A DNA stretch of 64,000 nt from Embleya sp045207785 (GTDB taxonomy: Bacteria; Actinomycetota; Actinomycetes; Streptomycetales; Streptomycetaceae), in assembly GCF_045207785.1 (NCBI RefSeq), contig NZ_CP108776.1:3596001-3660000 (forward strand), in the 5' to 3' direction. Under the pieces are notes generated by a model. It saw only the letters and a program-made list of their open reading frames with translations. It was not told the origin of the DNA and ran no database searches. A program made the translations under genes and the position numbers. Positions 45,227-54,017 of the stretch are shown piece after piece. Each line of letters starts with the position of its first letter. Position 1 is the first letter of the stretch.

Positions 45227-46135
45227 CTAAGCGACCTCGAACGCCGCTCGCAGCGCCCTGCGCATGTCCGCGGCCGCTCGGCGGGAGACATCCGCGGCCG
45301 GGATGGCGTTGGAGCCGTGGAAGGTGCCCGGGCGGTGGTGCAGTTCGACGCGTACGCCCGCGCGGATCAGGCGGGTCGCGTACTCGATGGCCTCGTCGCG
45401 CAGCGGGTCGAGTTCGTTGGCGGTGATGTACGCCGGCGGCAGGTTCGAGACGTCCTCGGCGCGGGCCGGGGCGGCGTACGCGGTGGGTTCCGCGCCGGCC
45501 AGGTAGTACTGCCAACTCAGGGCCGCCTGCGGGCGGTTCCACAGCGGTGTCGCGTCGAACTCGCGCATCGACGGGGTGTCGAGGCGGTCGTCCAGGACCG
45601 CTGTGTCGAGCAGCTGGTACACGATCGCCGGCCCGCCCTCGGCCCGCGCCCGCAGGCACAACGCCGCCGCCAACCCGCCGCCCGCGCTCACCCCGCCCAC
45701 CGCGATCCGAGCCGGATCCGCGCCGAACGAGGCCGCATTGTCCGCGACCCAGCGCAACGCCGCCCACGCGTCCTCGAAGCCGGCCGGGAACGGGTGTTCG
45801 GGCGCGAGGCGATACTCCACGCTCACCACGACGCAGCCGACCTCGATCGCGGTCGCCACGCAGCTGCCGTCCGAGCTGTCCACGTCCCCGAACACGAACC
45901 CGCCGCCGTGGAACCAGACCAGGACCCCGAGCGGCCTGTCGGCGTCCTTGGGCGTATAGATCCGCACCGGCACGTCCGCGGCCACGACCCGGTCCTCGAC
46001 GAGGATCCCGTCCGGCCGCTGCACCGGCTGCGTCCGGGCCCGCTGCGCGGCTCGGAAGGCGGCGGGGTCGGCGATGTCGACGGTCGGCAGGTACGGGAGG
46101 ACCGCGAGCAGCTCGGGGTCGATGCGGTGTTCCAT
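45227..46135 (-). CDS. Alpha/beta-hydrolase esterase (hormone-sensitive-lipase family)
   Basis: 302 residues from ATG 46135 (MEHRIDPELLAVLPYL). Oxyanion motif HGGGFVFGD, nucleophile elbow GVSAGGG (Ser), Asp in NELDPLRDEA and His in GTFHGSN complete the HSL-type catalytic set. Likely acts on short acyl esters. It ends in ...ADMRRALRAAFEVA and stands alone. Confidence 0.87.
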   Translation of the reverse strand: MEHRIDPELLAVLPYLPTVDIADPAAFRAAQRARTQPVQRPDGILVEDRVVAADVPVRIYTPKDADRPLGVLVWFHGGGFVFGDVDSSDGSCVATAIEVGCVVVSVEYRLAPEHPFPAGFEDAWAALRWVADNAASFGADPARIAVGGVSAGGGLAAALCLRARAEGGPAIVYQLLDTAVLDDRLDTPSMREFDATPLWNRPQAALSWQYYLAGAEPTAYAAPARAEDVSNLPPAYITANELDPLRDEAIEYATRLIRAGVRVELHHRPGTFHGSNAIPAADVSRRAAADMRRALRAAFEVA

Positions 46136-46181
46136 GCCGCGGAAGCTAGCAGCGCCCGCCCCCAACTTCTATGACGGTCCG

Positions 46182-47663
46182 TCAGATCCGCCCTGATCGG
46201 CGGTAGAGATCCGCCACATCGACGAGAACGACGTCGTCGTCCTCCTCGGCTGCGGCACGAAGCTGGTTGCTGAAGCCGGCCCCGCCGAAACATACGAGCC
46301 GGGCGGCGGCGGCATCGAGATCGGCCCTTCCTCGCACAATCGTGCGGATCCGGCGCAGCCGGTCCAGATGCCCGACCCCCATCCGTTCGCCCCATTTGGC
46401 CTCGCCGATGGCGAGTAGCGGCCGGCACTCACCGGGGGTGGAGCCGATCACCGCGACATCCACCACATGGCTCCGGCGCTGCTCGGAGTCGTTGACCACG
46501 CCGCGCCCGACCCGTGAGGGAGCGGCTCCGAACACCTCCGGAGCCGCGTGCAGTTGAGCCCACTCCCGACACAGGAACTCGAAGTGCGGGCCCACGACCC
46601 GGCCATGGAACCGCTCGGTGCTTTCGGTCCACACCCGAGCCGCCTGCCCCGCACGATCGAGCCGCGACCATTCCGGGCGCATGATCGCGTGATAGAAGGT
46701 CACCAACGGTTCGGCGATCGTGTAGGTGGCGCGGGCGGCACGAAACACGTCCTCCTCACGGTTGACCAGGCCCGAATCCTCCAGAACGGTCAATGGGTGC
46801 GCGAGGTCGGAGACCTTGCGGCCGATGCACGACGCGATTCCGCTGCGCGTGTTGTTTCCGCCGGCGATGGCGCCCAGAACCGAGTGGTAGAGGCCCTGAT
46901 CCCTTATGTTCGGCTCCTCCGCGAGCAGGTGCCTGGCCTCACGAAACAGCGGGCTGTCCCGATCCAGCACATTGCGCACGACCCACGCGTCGAAGTCGGT
47001 GGGGCCTGCCGGGCTGTCCCCGTGCGCGAACTCGGTCCGATATGCGGGTGTGCCGCCGACGATGCAATGCATGCGCGCGGCCAGTCGCGGATCCTCGATC
47101 TCCCAGAATCGGGCGGCGGAGCGGTAGTCGAGGGTCGGCACGACCATCTCCAGGCCCGCCCGACCGCGCAACGGGGCGGTTCCCGTGAGCAGCCCGCCCA
47201 TGAAGGACATCGCCGAGCCGCACAACAACAAGCGCGCGCGGGATCCCGTGCGCTCGGCCCGATTGGGCGCGTAGGCCCGCTGAATGATCGACGGCAACGC
47301 GGGTGACGCCTGCACGAGGTAGGGAAACTCGTCGATCACGACGGGGATCGGGCGCTCCCTGCCCAGGGCGAGCAACCAGTCCACCGCCTGGTACCAATCG
47401 GTCAACCCCACGGCCGAAGGCAGCCCCAGAAACTGCGCGAGCTCGGCCCCCAGACGCGACAGGGTCTCGGCCTCGGTCGCCTCGGTCGCGGCGAAGAAGA
47501 ACCCACCGGTGGCCGTACACACGGCGTCGAGCAGGAACGTCTTGCCCTGACGCCGGCGTCCGTAGACGACGCCGAGGGTGGCGCCGGGAGCCTCGTTGCC
47601 GACGAAGCGCGCGAGTGCGGCCCATTCGCGATCCCGGTCGAACATGTACGAAGGCTTGTCCAC
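46182..47663 (-). CDS. AAA ATPase with DUF234-type C-terminal nuclease-like domain
   Basis: 493 residues from GTG 47663 (MDKPSYMFDRDREW; GGGAG 6 bases upstream). The archaeal-ATPase-like domain has Walker A GRRRQGKT (35-42), Walker B VVIDEFPYL and the sensor region LLLCGSAMSFM. A winged helix follows. The C-terminus (VVDVAVIGS...LLAIGEAKWGE) has the D...ExK pattern of a PD-(D/E)XK fold, as in DUF234. Such ATPases occur in mobile or defence settings but their target is unknown. Expression is probably controlled by the composite palindrome at 47674-47720. Confidence 0.82.
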   Translation of the reverse strand: MDKPSYMFDRDREWAALARFVGNEAPGATLGVVYGRRRQGKTFLLDAVCTATGGFFFAATEATEAETLSRLGAELAQFLGLPSAVGLTDWYQAVDWLLALGRERPIPVVIDEFPYLVQASPALPSIIQRAYAPNRAERTGSRARLLLCGSAMSFMGGLLTGTAPLRGRAGLEMVVPTLDYRSAARFWEIEDPRLAARMHCIVGGTPAYRTEFAHGDSPAGPTDFDAWVVRNVLDRDSPLFREARHLLAEEPNIRDQGLYHSVLGAIAGGNNTRSGIASCIGRKVSDLAHPLTVLEDSGLVNREEDVFRAARATYTIAEPLVTFYHAIMRPEWSRLDRAGQAARVWTESTERFHGRVVGPHFEFLCREWAQLHAAPEVFGAAPSRVGRGVVNDSEQRRSHVVDVAVIGSTPGECRPLLAIGEAKWGERMGVGHLDRLRRIRTIVRGRADLDAAAARLVCFGGAGFSNQLRAAAEEDDDVVLVDVADLYRRSGRI

Positions 47664-47673
47664 GCTCAGCTCC

Positions 47674-47720
47674 CGGCAATAGGTAACCGTACTTACCATA
47701 AGTATAGTTACCTATTGCCG
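47674..47720. promoter_or_regulatory. Composite nested palindrome upstream of the DUF234 ATPase
   Basis: Outer 14-bp perfect arms (47674-47687 and 47707-47720, CGGCAATAGGTAAC/GTTACCTATTGCCG). Inside lies a second perfect repeat TACTTA-CCA-TAAGTA (47690-47704). It sits 11 bp upstream of the GTG start and is strongly AT-rich for this genome. Confidence 0.65.
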
Positions 47721-47781
47721 CACCCTCGCGACCTGCGAAATCCGTTTCCGGTTCGGGTTGTGGTGGACGCACCATGTGGCC

Positions 47782-48132
47782 ATGAACGCCATTCCCACCA
47801 CGACGCTGTGGCGGCCGACCGGGCCGGCCGAGTTGGAGCTGGTTCGCGAGTCCGGGTGGACCGCGTGGCCGCCTCGGCTGCCGGATCAGCCGATCTTCTA
47901 TCCCGTGCTCGACGAGGACTACGCGATCAAGATCGCGCGGGACTGGAACGTGCCGGCCTCCGGGGTCGGCTACGTGACCCGATTCCGGATCGAGACCGAA
48001 TTCGTGATCCGCTACCCCGTTCGGCAGGCCGGGGGCCGGACCATCCTGGAACTGTGGGTGCCCGCCGAGGAGTTGGCCGAGTTCAATCGGCACATCGTCG
48101 GGAGCATCGAGGTCGTGCACGAGTTCCGGTGA
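47782..48132 (+). CDS. Small actinobacterial protein, 'ADP-ribosylation/crystallin J1' name family
   Basis: 116 residues (MNAIPTTTLWRPTGPAELELVRESGWTAWPPRLPDQPIFYPVLDEDYA...). Proteins of this kind in Streptomyces usually carry the name ADP-ribosylation/crystallin J1, although the short length gives no ADP-ribosylhydrolase catalytic motif. The C-terminal NRHIVGSIEVVHEF is typical. Function unknown. Divergent from the DUF234 ATPase gene. Confidence 0.7.
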   Translation: MNAIPTTTLWRPTGPAELELVRESGWTAWPPRLPDQPIFYPVLDEDYAIKIARDWNVPASGVGYVTRFRIETEFVIRYPVRQAGGRTILELWVPAEELAEFNRHIVGSIEVVHEFR

Positions 48133-48252
48133 TCGCCTCGTACGCCTGACCCCGACGCGCTCCCGACCCCGACGGCCGACCCACCCCGACCCACCGCGAC
48201 AACACACGCCGCGGGCCGGCACGGATCATCCGTGCCGGCCCGTCGCGTGTGC

Positions 48253-48777
48253 TCAGTCGGTCGGCGCGGCCACCTGGTCCGCCGCCCACTCCGCCCACTC
48301 GCGCTGCATCTGCGACATCCGCAGGCCGTACTCCAGCGCGACGCGCCCGTACACCGAGAGCGGGCTGTCGTCCCACTCGACGTTCGCCTCGACCTCCCGC
48401 AGGCCCGCGTGCATGCCGGAGGCGGCCCGCGCCTGGGCGCCCAGGTATGCCTGGGCCTCCTCGGGCGCGAGCGTGTCGAGGAAGAACACCCGCAGCAACA
48501 TGCTGCTGCGCCGGACCCGCTCGGGTTCGACCTCGATCAGCCAATGGCGCAGCTCGGCGCGCCCCGCCTCGGTGATCGAGTACTCCTTCCGCCCGCGCGG
48601 CCCCTCGGCCGTCACGTCGAGCAGGCCGTCGGCGGAGAGCTTGCCCAGCTCCCCGTACACCTGGCTCTGGGTGGCGGGCCACGCGTTGGCCAGCGACGTT
48701 TCGAAGGCCTTCAACAGGTCGTAGCCGCTGGCCGACCGATTGGCGAGGAGTCCGAGGAGTGCGTGACGGAGGCTCAT
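48253..48777 (-). CDS. PadR-family transcriptional regulator
   Basis: 174 residues from ATG 48777 (MSLRHALLGLLANRSASGYDLLKAFE). The PadR winged helix is complete (ATQSQVYGELGKLSADGLL...GPRGRKEYSITEAGR) and a C-terminal dimerisation helix bundle of the Vir_act_alpha_C type follows. Divergent from the membrane protein at 48947; twin TTGAC(A/C)TGTCA sites lie between. Confidence 0.88.
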   Translation of the reverse strand: MSLRHALLGLLANRSASGYDLLKAFETSLANAWPATQSQVYGELGKLSADGLLDVTAEGPRGRKEYSITEAGRAELRHWLIEVEPERVRRSSMLLRVFFLDTLAPEEAQAYLGAQARAASGMHAGLREVEANVEWDDSPLSVYGRVALEYGLRMSQMQREWAEWAADQVAAPTD

Positions 48778-48800
48778 GACTCGAACTTTACCACTCAACA

Positions 48801-48841
48801 TTGACATGTCAAAGATGGAAGGTCCACGATTGACCTGTCAG
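48801..48841. promoter_or_regulatory. Twin PadR-type operators
   Basis: TTGACATGTCAA (48801-48812, perfect palindrome) and TTGACCTGTCAG (48830-48841), 29 bp apart centre to centre, between the divergent PadR gene and the membrane protein gene. Both also contain a -35-like TTGAC. A period-8 tcgtgcag repeat follows at about 48895-48918. Confidence 0.6.
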
Positions 48842-48946
48842 TGATGCAGTGTCGAGCGGTCGTCCAGCCGTCCACCAGTCGTGCATTCACGCATTCGTGC
48901 AGTCGTGCAGTCGTGCAGTCCGCAGGGTCGAGCAGAGGGAAACCCC

Positions 48947-49489
48947 ATGAACTACGTCCGCAACTTCGCCCCGTGGATCGTCTTCGCCGCCATCCCCTCG
49001 ACGAACTGGCAGTGGGGTGCCCTGGCGGCGCTGGTCGTCACCGTCGCGATGGCGGCCCAGGACCACAGGGCCGGCCGCGGCGTCGACCTGCCCGCCTACA
49101 GCACCGCGGCCTTCTTCCTGGTGCTGGCGCCGATCGCGTTCGCCGTGCCCGACTCCGGCTTCCACCGCTACGTCGGCGCCGCGTCCTTCGGCTGGCTCGC
49201 GGTCACCGCGTGGGCCTCGCTCGCCATGCGCAACCCCTTCACCCTGGTGATCGCCCGCCGCACCACCCCGCGGGAGATCTGGGAGCTGCCCGCGTTCCTG
49301 CGGGTCAACGTCGTCATCACCGTCGCGTGGGCCGCGAGCTTCACCGTGACCGCGATCGCGCTCTACCTCGTCAAGGCGAACGACCTCTCCTCGGCCCTCG
49401 CGATCGCCGTACAGGCCGGCGGATTCGTGCTCCCCGCGATGTTCACCGCCCGCTACCCCGCGATCGTCCAGGCCCGGCACGCCGCCTGA
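48947..49489 (+). CDS. Multi-pass membrane protein, probable PadR target
   Basis: 180 residues, about five hydrophobic segments (WIVFAAIPS, WGALAALVVTVAMAA, STAAFFLVLAPIAFAV, VVITVAWAASFTVTAIALYLV, AVQAGGFVLPAMFT). No family recognised. The ATG at 48947 has AGGGA 8 bases upstream. Position opposite the regulator, with shared operators, suggests it is the controlled gene. Confidence 0.65.
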   Translation: MNYVRNFAPWIVFAAIPSTNWQWGALAALVVTVAMAAQDHRAGRGVDLPAYSTAAFFLVLAPIAFAVPDSGFHRYVGAASFGWLAVTAWASLAMRNPFTLVIARRTTPREIWELPAFLRVNVVITVAWAASFTVTAIALYLVKANDLSSALAIAVQAGGFVLPAMFTARYPAIVQARHAA

Positions 49490-49565
49490 CCACGCCCGGC
49501 TCGCCCCCCCGGAATCGTGCACGGGGAGCAACTGGACGACCGCGCGGGTGAGTTCCCCCGCGCCG

Positions 49566-50348
49566 TCAGCCGCCGGCCGGGCTCGATCGGGTCAGCCAGG
49601 CCTGGACCGGCCAGTGGTCGGAGGGGCAGCGGCCGTTGTCGGTCCAGGTGAGCGTGCGCGCGTCCTGTACCTCGAAGTCGCCGGTCGCAAGGATCCAGTC
49701 GATCCGCTCGCCGTCCACCGGCGGCGCCCAGTCGTTGTACGTGCGGGTGGTCGTCGCGGCGCCCGCGTCGCGCAGCAGCCCGCCGGCCGTCATCGTCGCG
49801 AACGGAGCGCTGTCGGTGCCGACGTTGAAGTCGCCGACCACGACCGCCGGGACCCCGGCGAACCGGCGGACGAGCAGCGAGCGGATCGCCTGCGCGCTCT
49901 TGCGCCGGGCGTTGGCCGACACGTGGTCCCAGTGCGTGTTCACGAACACGAACTCGATCGCGGTGGCCAGGTCCCGGAACCGGACCCACGTCATCATCCG
50001 CGGATGCCGCCAGTTGCCCCACGTCCGCGACCCGATCAGCCGCGGGAGCCCCGACAACCAGCGGAAGTCGAACTCCAGCGGCTCCAGGCGCCCGACGTCG
50101 TAGAACACCGCGCCGAACTCCGACGCGCTGCCGCCCTCCCGGCCGATCCCGATCCAGTCGTAGTCGGACCGCAGCTCGCGGGCGAGGGCCCGGATCTGGT
50201 GGTAGCGCCCCTCCTGGGTCCCGAGGACGTGCGGATGCTCGCGGCGCACCAGCTCGGCCACGATCGGCTCGCGCTCGGCCCACGAGTTCGGCGCCGGGTT
50301 CTCCGGGCCGCGCACATTGAAGGTCATGACGTGCAGGGGGTCGCTCAT
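49566..50348 (-). CDS. Endonuclease/exonuclease/phosphatase-family protein
   Basis: 260 residues from ATG 50348 (MSDPLHVMTFNVRGPEN). The EEP fold is complete: TFNVR, LGTQEG (catalytic Glu), VFVNTHWDHVS, VVVGDFNVG (Asp/Asn) and PSDHWPV (catalytic His). The substrate may be a phosphodiester or a phospholipid headgroup; no signal peptide, so cytoplasmic. The MITE-like element at 50395 lies 47 bp upstream of its start. Confidence 0.87.
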   Translation of the reverse strand: MSDPLHVMTFNVRGPENPAPNSWAEREPIVAELVRREHPHVLGTQEGRYHQIRALARELRSDYDWIGIGREGGSASEFGAVFYDVGRLEPLEFDFRWLSGLPRLIGSRTWGNWRHPRMMTWVRFRDLATAIEFVFVNTHWDHVSANARRKSAQAIRSLLVRRFAGVPAVVVGDFNVGTDSAPFATMTAGGLLRDAGAATTTRTYNDWAPPVDGERIDWILATGDFEVQDARTLTWTDNGRCPSDHWPVQAWLTRSSPAGG

Positions 50349-50394
50349 GTCCAGGGGACTACCACCGGAACGACACCCGCACGCCGGACACGCC

Positions 50395-50561
50395 CTAGGG
50401 CCTGTCTTCAATCCCACGCCGAGCACCGCGGCGTCCGGCACCGCACCTCGCCGCCCCGGTGAACCGCCCGAATAGAACCACTATGCGAGCGTTTCCCCGG
50501 CACGCCGATGCACGGCACCGGACGCCGCGGAGCCCGACGCGGGATTGAAGACAGGCCCTAG
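50395..50561. mobile_element. MITE-like inverted-repeat element (167 bp with CTAG flanks)
   Basis: CTAG at both ends (50395-50398, 50558-50561) flanks perfect 17-bp terminal repeats GGCCTGTCTTCAATCCC / GGGATTGAAGACAGGCC. Pairing continues imperfectly inward (GCGGCGTCCGG on both sides). No ORF inside. A CTAG duplication is typical of part of the IS5 family, so this is probably a non-autonomous relative. The right CTAG supplies the TAG stop of the gene at 50558. Confidence 0.72.
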
Positions 50562-50857
50562 CTGAACACGTCGCTGACCGCGTTGACGCCGGCGGTGACC
50601 AGGTGGTCGACCAGCTCGGAGAGCGAGGACGCGACCTGGGTGCCGGACAGCATCACGCCCGCCACGAACGCCAGGATCAGGCCACCGATCTTGTAGTTCT
50701 TGTGTGTGACCAGGTAAAAGAGGATGAAGATGATGAGGATCGGGACGCCGACGGTCACCCCACGACCGACACTGCTCGTCTCGGTGGTCACCGCCGAATT
50801 CATCTCGACGAAAGCATCGGGCGCGGCAGCGGCTACGGCGCTCAGCGACATGTGCAT
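50558..50857 (-). CDS. Small membrane protein (99 aa)
   Basis: From ATG 50857 with GGAGGGG 5 bases upstream. N-terminal Ala-rich leader, one strong membrane helix (VGVPILIIFILFYLVTH), a short loop KNYKIGG and a second helix (LILAFVAGVMLSG), then an amphipathic tail. Its TAG stop lies in the CTAG flank of the MITE, so the original C-terminus may have been longer. First of three small membrane-protein genes on this strand. Confidence 0.6.
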   Translation of the reverse strand: MHMSLSAVAAAAPDAFVEMNSAVTTETSSVGRGVTVGVPILIIFILFYLVTHKNYKIGGLILAFVAGVMLSGTQVASSLSELVDHLVTAGVNAVSDVFS

Positions 50858-50952
50858 GATTCCCCTCCGGTCCTGCGGTCGTCCGCCGGTCCCTGCTTGC
50901 CTTGCCGTACCCATGTCATGACGGTTCGTAAGCTATTCACGCCGACGCACCG

Positions 50953-52002
50953 TCATCCGCCGCCGATGGGGATGGACGCCGCCGCCATCAGGCCGGCGAG
51001 CACCCAGGCCCAGCGCATGAGCCGCAGGAGCGGCCACTTCGCGCTGACGATCACGATCCAGAATCCCATCATGAGCCACAGGAAGAAGGCCGCCCGGCCA
51101 CCCGCCTCCTCGGCGCAGGTCACGAAGAGCCCCGCACCGTAGTAGGCGGCGGCACCGGCGGGAATCAACATGATCAGGTCTATGCCGCTGAACGGACCGC
51201 GGCTGGGCCCCACATCGCCACCGAAGTCGCCGCCCGGATACGGCGGCTGCACCCTGGGTATGCCCGAACCACTGCCCCGCGTACCGGAATCGGCGATTTG
51301 GCCGGCATCGTCACCGGTCGACGCGGAGCGTCCGAACCGGCCGAACCGGGAGGAGCCGGACGAGCCCGCCGAGCCGCTTCCGCCGGCGGCACCCGCGGTG
51401 GCTCCACCGGCGCCTGCCCCGGCGGCTCCGGCGGCACCCGCGGCACCTGCGGCCTTGGCCGACTTGCGCCACGGCAGCTTGCGCCCGGTGTCGGCGGGAG
51501 CCGCGGGCGTCGCGGGGACGTTGTGCCGGCCCGGGTCGCGGGGCTTCATGACGTGTCGGACCGTCGGGCGCGCGGGGCGCCCGGTGTCGCCCTTGCCGTC
51601 CGCCCCGGTCTCGTCGCCGCGTTCGGAGCGCTGTTCGCCCGTGCGCCGGGAGCGCTCGGATCGGTCGGCGCGTTCCGCGTCCTCGCCACGCCCGGGGCGC
51701 GCGTTTGCCGCGTCCGACGCGCTCTTGCGCTCGGTCGTACGCCGGGAGCCGTTCGTCGACCCGGAGTTGTCGTCGCGCTTCCGACGCTCCCGCAATTCCC
51801 GTCGCCAGGACGGCTCGTCGTCGTCACCGGACGCGCCCGACCCGCGCGAGGCGCCGCGCTCGGACCCGCTCGCGCGCTCGTCGCGCTGCGCGGGGAAGGC
51901 CGGCTCCTCGTCCTCGGGATCCGAGAGCGGGCGCCGGCGCACGATGTCGCTCAGTCGAAGCCCCCGCGCCTCGGGGGGTGGTGGCGGCTCGTAGGCGCTC
52001 AC
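50953..52002 (-). CDS. Charged low-complexity protein with C-terminal membrane helices
   Basis: 349 residues. Residues ~20-250 are highly charged (Arg/Glu/Asp/Gly/Ala-rich) and probably disordered. The C-terminal ~90 hold three hydrophobic segments (IDLIMLIPAGAAAYYG, AAFFLWLMMGFWIVIVSA, MRWAWVLAGLMAAASI). Translated just after the small gene at 52006 (3-bp gap). Unknown function. Confidence 0.6.
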   Translation of the reverse strand: MSAYEPPPPPEARGLRLSDIVRRRPLSDPEDEEPAFPAQRDERASGSERGASRGSGASGDDDEPSWRRELRERRKRDDNSGSTNGSRRTTERKSASDAANARPGRGEDAERADRSERSRRTGEQRSERGDETGADGKGDTGRPARPTVRHVMKPRDPGRHNVPATPAAPADTGRKLPWRKSAKAAGAAGAAGAAGAGAGGATAGAAGGSGSAGSSGSSRFGRFGRSASTGDDAGQIADSGTRGSGSGIPRVQPPYPGGDFGGDVGPSRGPFSGIDLIMLIPAGAAAYYGAGLFVTCAEEAGGRAAFFLWLMMGFWIVIVSAKWPLLRLMRWAWVLAGLMAAASIPIGGG

Positions 52003-52005
52003 GGC

Positions 52006-52278
52006 CTATCCACCTCCCGACTGGCGTGGGCACGGCTTGCAGGTGCGGCTGTGCCGGTAGGCAGCCAGTATCCACGGCGCCGCGATCGCGAGGGCGAACA
52101 ACTCACCATCGCGTGCGCGCCCCTTGATGTGCAGGACGACCGCGAACACCGCGGCGGTGCCGAGGACGAGCATCGTGAGCACGTTCGAGTGAACGATCTT
52201 CTGCGCGAGCCATGTCGAGGACGAGGCCCGGGTCTTGACCGTGCTCTCCACGAACTTCTTCCGCCAGTCGGTGGCCAT
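52006..52278 (-). CDS. Small membrane protein (90 aa)
   Basis: From ATG 52278 with GGGGAG 5 bases upstream (MATDWRKKFVESTVKTRAS). Two hydrophobic segments (VLTMLVLGTAAVFAVVL; LFALAIAAPWILAAY) and a C-terminal CKPC. Forms an operon with 50953-52002 and perhaps 50558-50857. These look like the small membrane proteins found near conjugation-like loci, but no transfer gene is here. Confidence 0.6.
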   Translation of the reverse strand: MATDWRKKFVESTVKTRASSSTWLAQKIVHSNVLTMLVLGTAAVFAVVLHIKGRARDGELFALAIAAPWILAAYRHSRTCKPCPRQSGGG

Positions 52279-52787
52279 CACGGCTCCCCGGGCGCGCTCG
52301 TACGGCGGCCCGCGCGCCGGCTGGGGGCGCACTCGGCGGACCCGTCGCGAGAGGGCGCGCAGGAGGCGTCCGCGGCGCGCGAAGCGGTCCGCGAATTGGC
52401 GAAATATGAAGCATGGGGCGGCAGTCGGTCACCGTCTCCGATGCCGTGTGCCACCCGGGAGGGCCTGGACATCCGCGGACTCCTCTCGTCCGGTGTCGCA
52501 TCGCGCCCGTCGACCGGGGTCACCTCGACCCGGCGGCGGAACTCACGGTGGTGAGGTGACGGCTCCACTCCTCTTTCCGCAGGCCGCGCTCATAGCGCGG
52601 CAAACCGGTACGTTCCAGTTGACCTTGTTCAGTGTGGCCAGTGGGCGGGACAGCGTCAAGGGGCGACCAGTCGGCTGCGTTCCGTAGCCCATCCGATCGC
52701 CCCTTGGGGGCATTCCCTTGCACTCTAAGGGCTCTGACGTCGTGTCAGATTCCCGGCCGATGATCTTCGGCCACTATTGATAGCCCG
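52279..52787. other. Gene-poor 509-bp stretch
   Basis: No supported gene. One 48-codon ATG frame (52413-52559) has plausible codon use but no recognised family or good ribosome-binding site. A CTGAC-N5-GTCAG repeat lies near 52735. Confidence 0.4.
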
Positions 52788-53744
52788 TCAGATTCGGTCC
52801 GCCGGGATCCGTCCCATCCGTCCGGTCTTGAAGTCGTCGAACGCCTGAGCCAGTTCGGCGTGCGTGTTCATCACGAACGGGCCATACCAGGCGACTTCCT
52901 CACCGATCGGTTGTCCGCCGAGCACGATCAGTTCAAGATTCGGCTTGTTCGAGTCCTGCTTCTCGTCGGCCCGGAGATCGATCGTGTCGCCGACGCCGAA
53001 CACCGCGAGCTGACCGGTTTTGAGCGGTCGCCGATCCGCGCCGACGGTGCCGGAGCCGGACAGTACGTAGACGAGCGCGTTGTATTCCTTGCGCCACGGC
53101 AGCGACAGTCGGGCGCCCGGGTTGACCGAGGCGTGCAGCAACGTGATCGGGGTGTGCGTGATGCCGGGGCCGTCGAAGCCGCCGACCGAGCCGGCGATCA
53201 GACGCACGAGCGCGCCGCCGTCGTCCGAGCCGAGCAGCTTGACGTCGCCCGCGCGGATGTCCTGGTAGCGCGGGTCGGTCATCTTCCGCGCCGACGGCAG
53301 GTTGACCCACAGCTGAATGCCGTGGAACAGGCCGCCGCTCGCCACGAGCGCCTCCGGGGGCGCCTCGATGTGCAACAGACCGGATCCGGCCGTCATCCAC
53401 TGGGTATCGCCGTCGGTGATCACGCCGCCGCCACCGGCCGAGTCCTGGTGGACGAACTCGCCGTCGATCAGGTAGGTGACGGTCTCGAAGCCGCGGTGCG
53501 GGTGCCACGGGGTGCCCTTGGGCTCGCCCGGCGCGTAATCCACCTCGCCCATCTGATCCATCATGATGAACGGGTCGAGGTAGGTCTGATTGACGCCCGC
53601 GAACGCGCGCTTGACCGGAAAGCCCTCACCCTCGACGCCGCTGGGGGCGTTCGTGACGGCGAGCACCGGCCGCGGCCGCGCGTCGAGACCGGGTTCCGGC
53701 AGGCGCGGCAGGGCCAGCGGGTTGGAGACGGTGACGGCGGGCAT
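52788..53744 (-). CDS. Pirin-family protein
   Basis: 318-residue bicupin. The N-terminal cupin carries the metal ligands in WHPHRGFETVTYLIDGEFVHQDS and LLHIEAPPE, and the C-terminal cupin follows (LPWRKEYNALVYVLSGSGTVG). Bacterial pirins act as quercetinases or protein modulators; the role here is open. A GTTG-N6-CAAC repeat at 53808-53821 lies upstream. Between it and 54017 are GC-rich repeats (GTCGGGCGCG and GGATCGAGCCCGGATCC) without a gene. Confidence 0.88.
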   Translation of the reverse strand: MPAVTVSNPLALPRLPEPGLDARPRPVLAVTNAPSGVEGEGFPVKRAFAGVNQTYLDPFIMMDQMGEVDYAPGEPKGTPWHPHRGFETVTYLIDGEFVHQDSAGGGGVITDGDTQWMTAGSGLLHIEAPPEALVASGGLFHGIQLWVNLPSARKMTDPRYQDIRAGDVKLLGSDDGGALVRLIAGSVGGFDGPGITHTPITLLHASVNPGARLSLPWRKEYNALVYVLSGSGTVGADRRPLKTGQLAVFGVGDTIDLRADEKQDSNKPNLELIVLGGQPIGEEVAWYGPFVMNTHAELAQAFDDFKTGRMGRIPADRI

Positions 53745-54017
53745 GGCCTGCTCCTCTATGACGGATCCGCCCCGGCTTTCCCGGGCTGCTTGCCACCTCC
53801 AACACTAGTTGCTTCTTCAACATTCCCCGCTCGGAGGAGTTCGTGGGCATGTCGAGGGGCCTCGGGTCGGGTGTGGATCGGGCCGACCTGGATCGGGTGC
53901 GGTCGGGCGCGGTCGGGCGCGGTCGGGGGCGGTTCAAGCCCGGATCGAGCCCGGATCCGGCGGGGATCCAGCCGGGATCGAGCCCGGATCCGGTGCCGGC
54001 CGCTCAGGCGGGCCCGA

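Noticed and set aside
48876..48920. CRISPR-like short repeats
   Set aside because: A period-8 simple repeat with no spacers; the same holds for the GC-rich repeats at 53870-54000 and 44751-44850.
52413..52559. 48-codon ORF in the gene-poor stretch before the pirin gene
   Set aside because: No recognised family and no convincing ribosome-binding site; not enough support.
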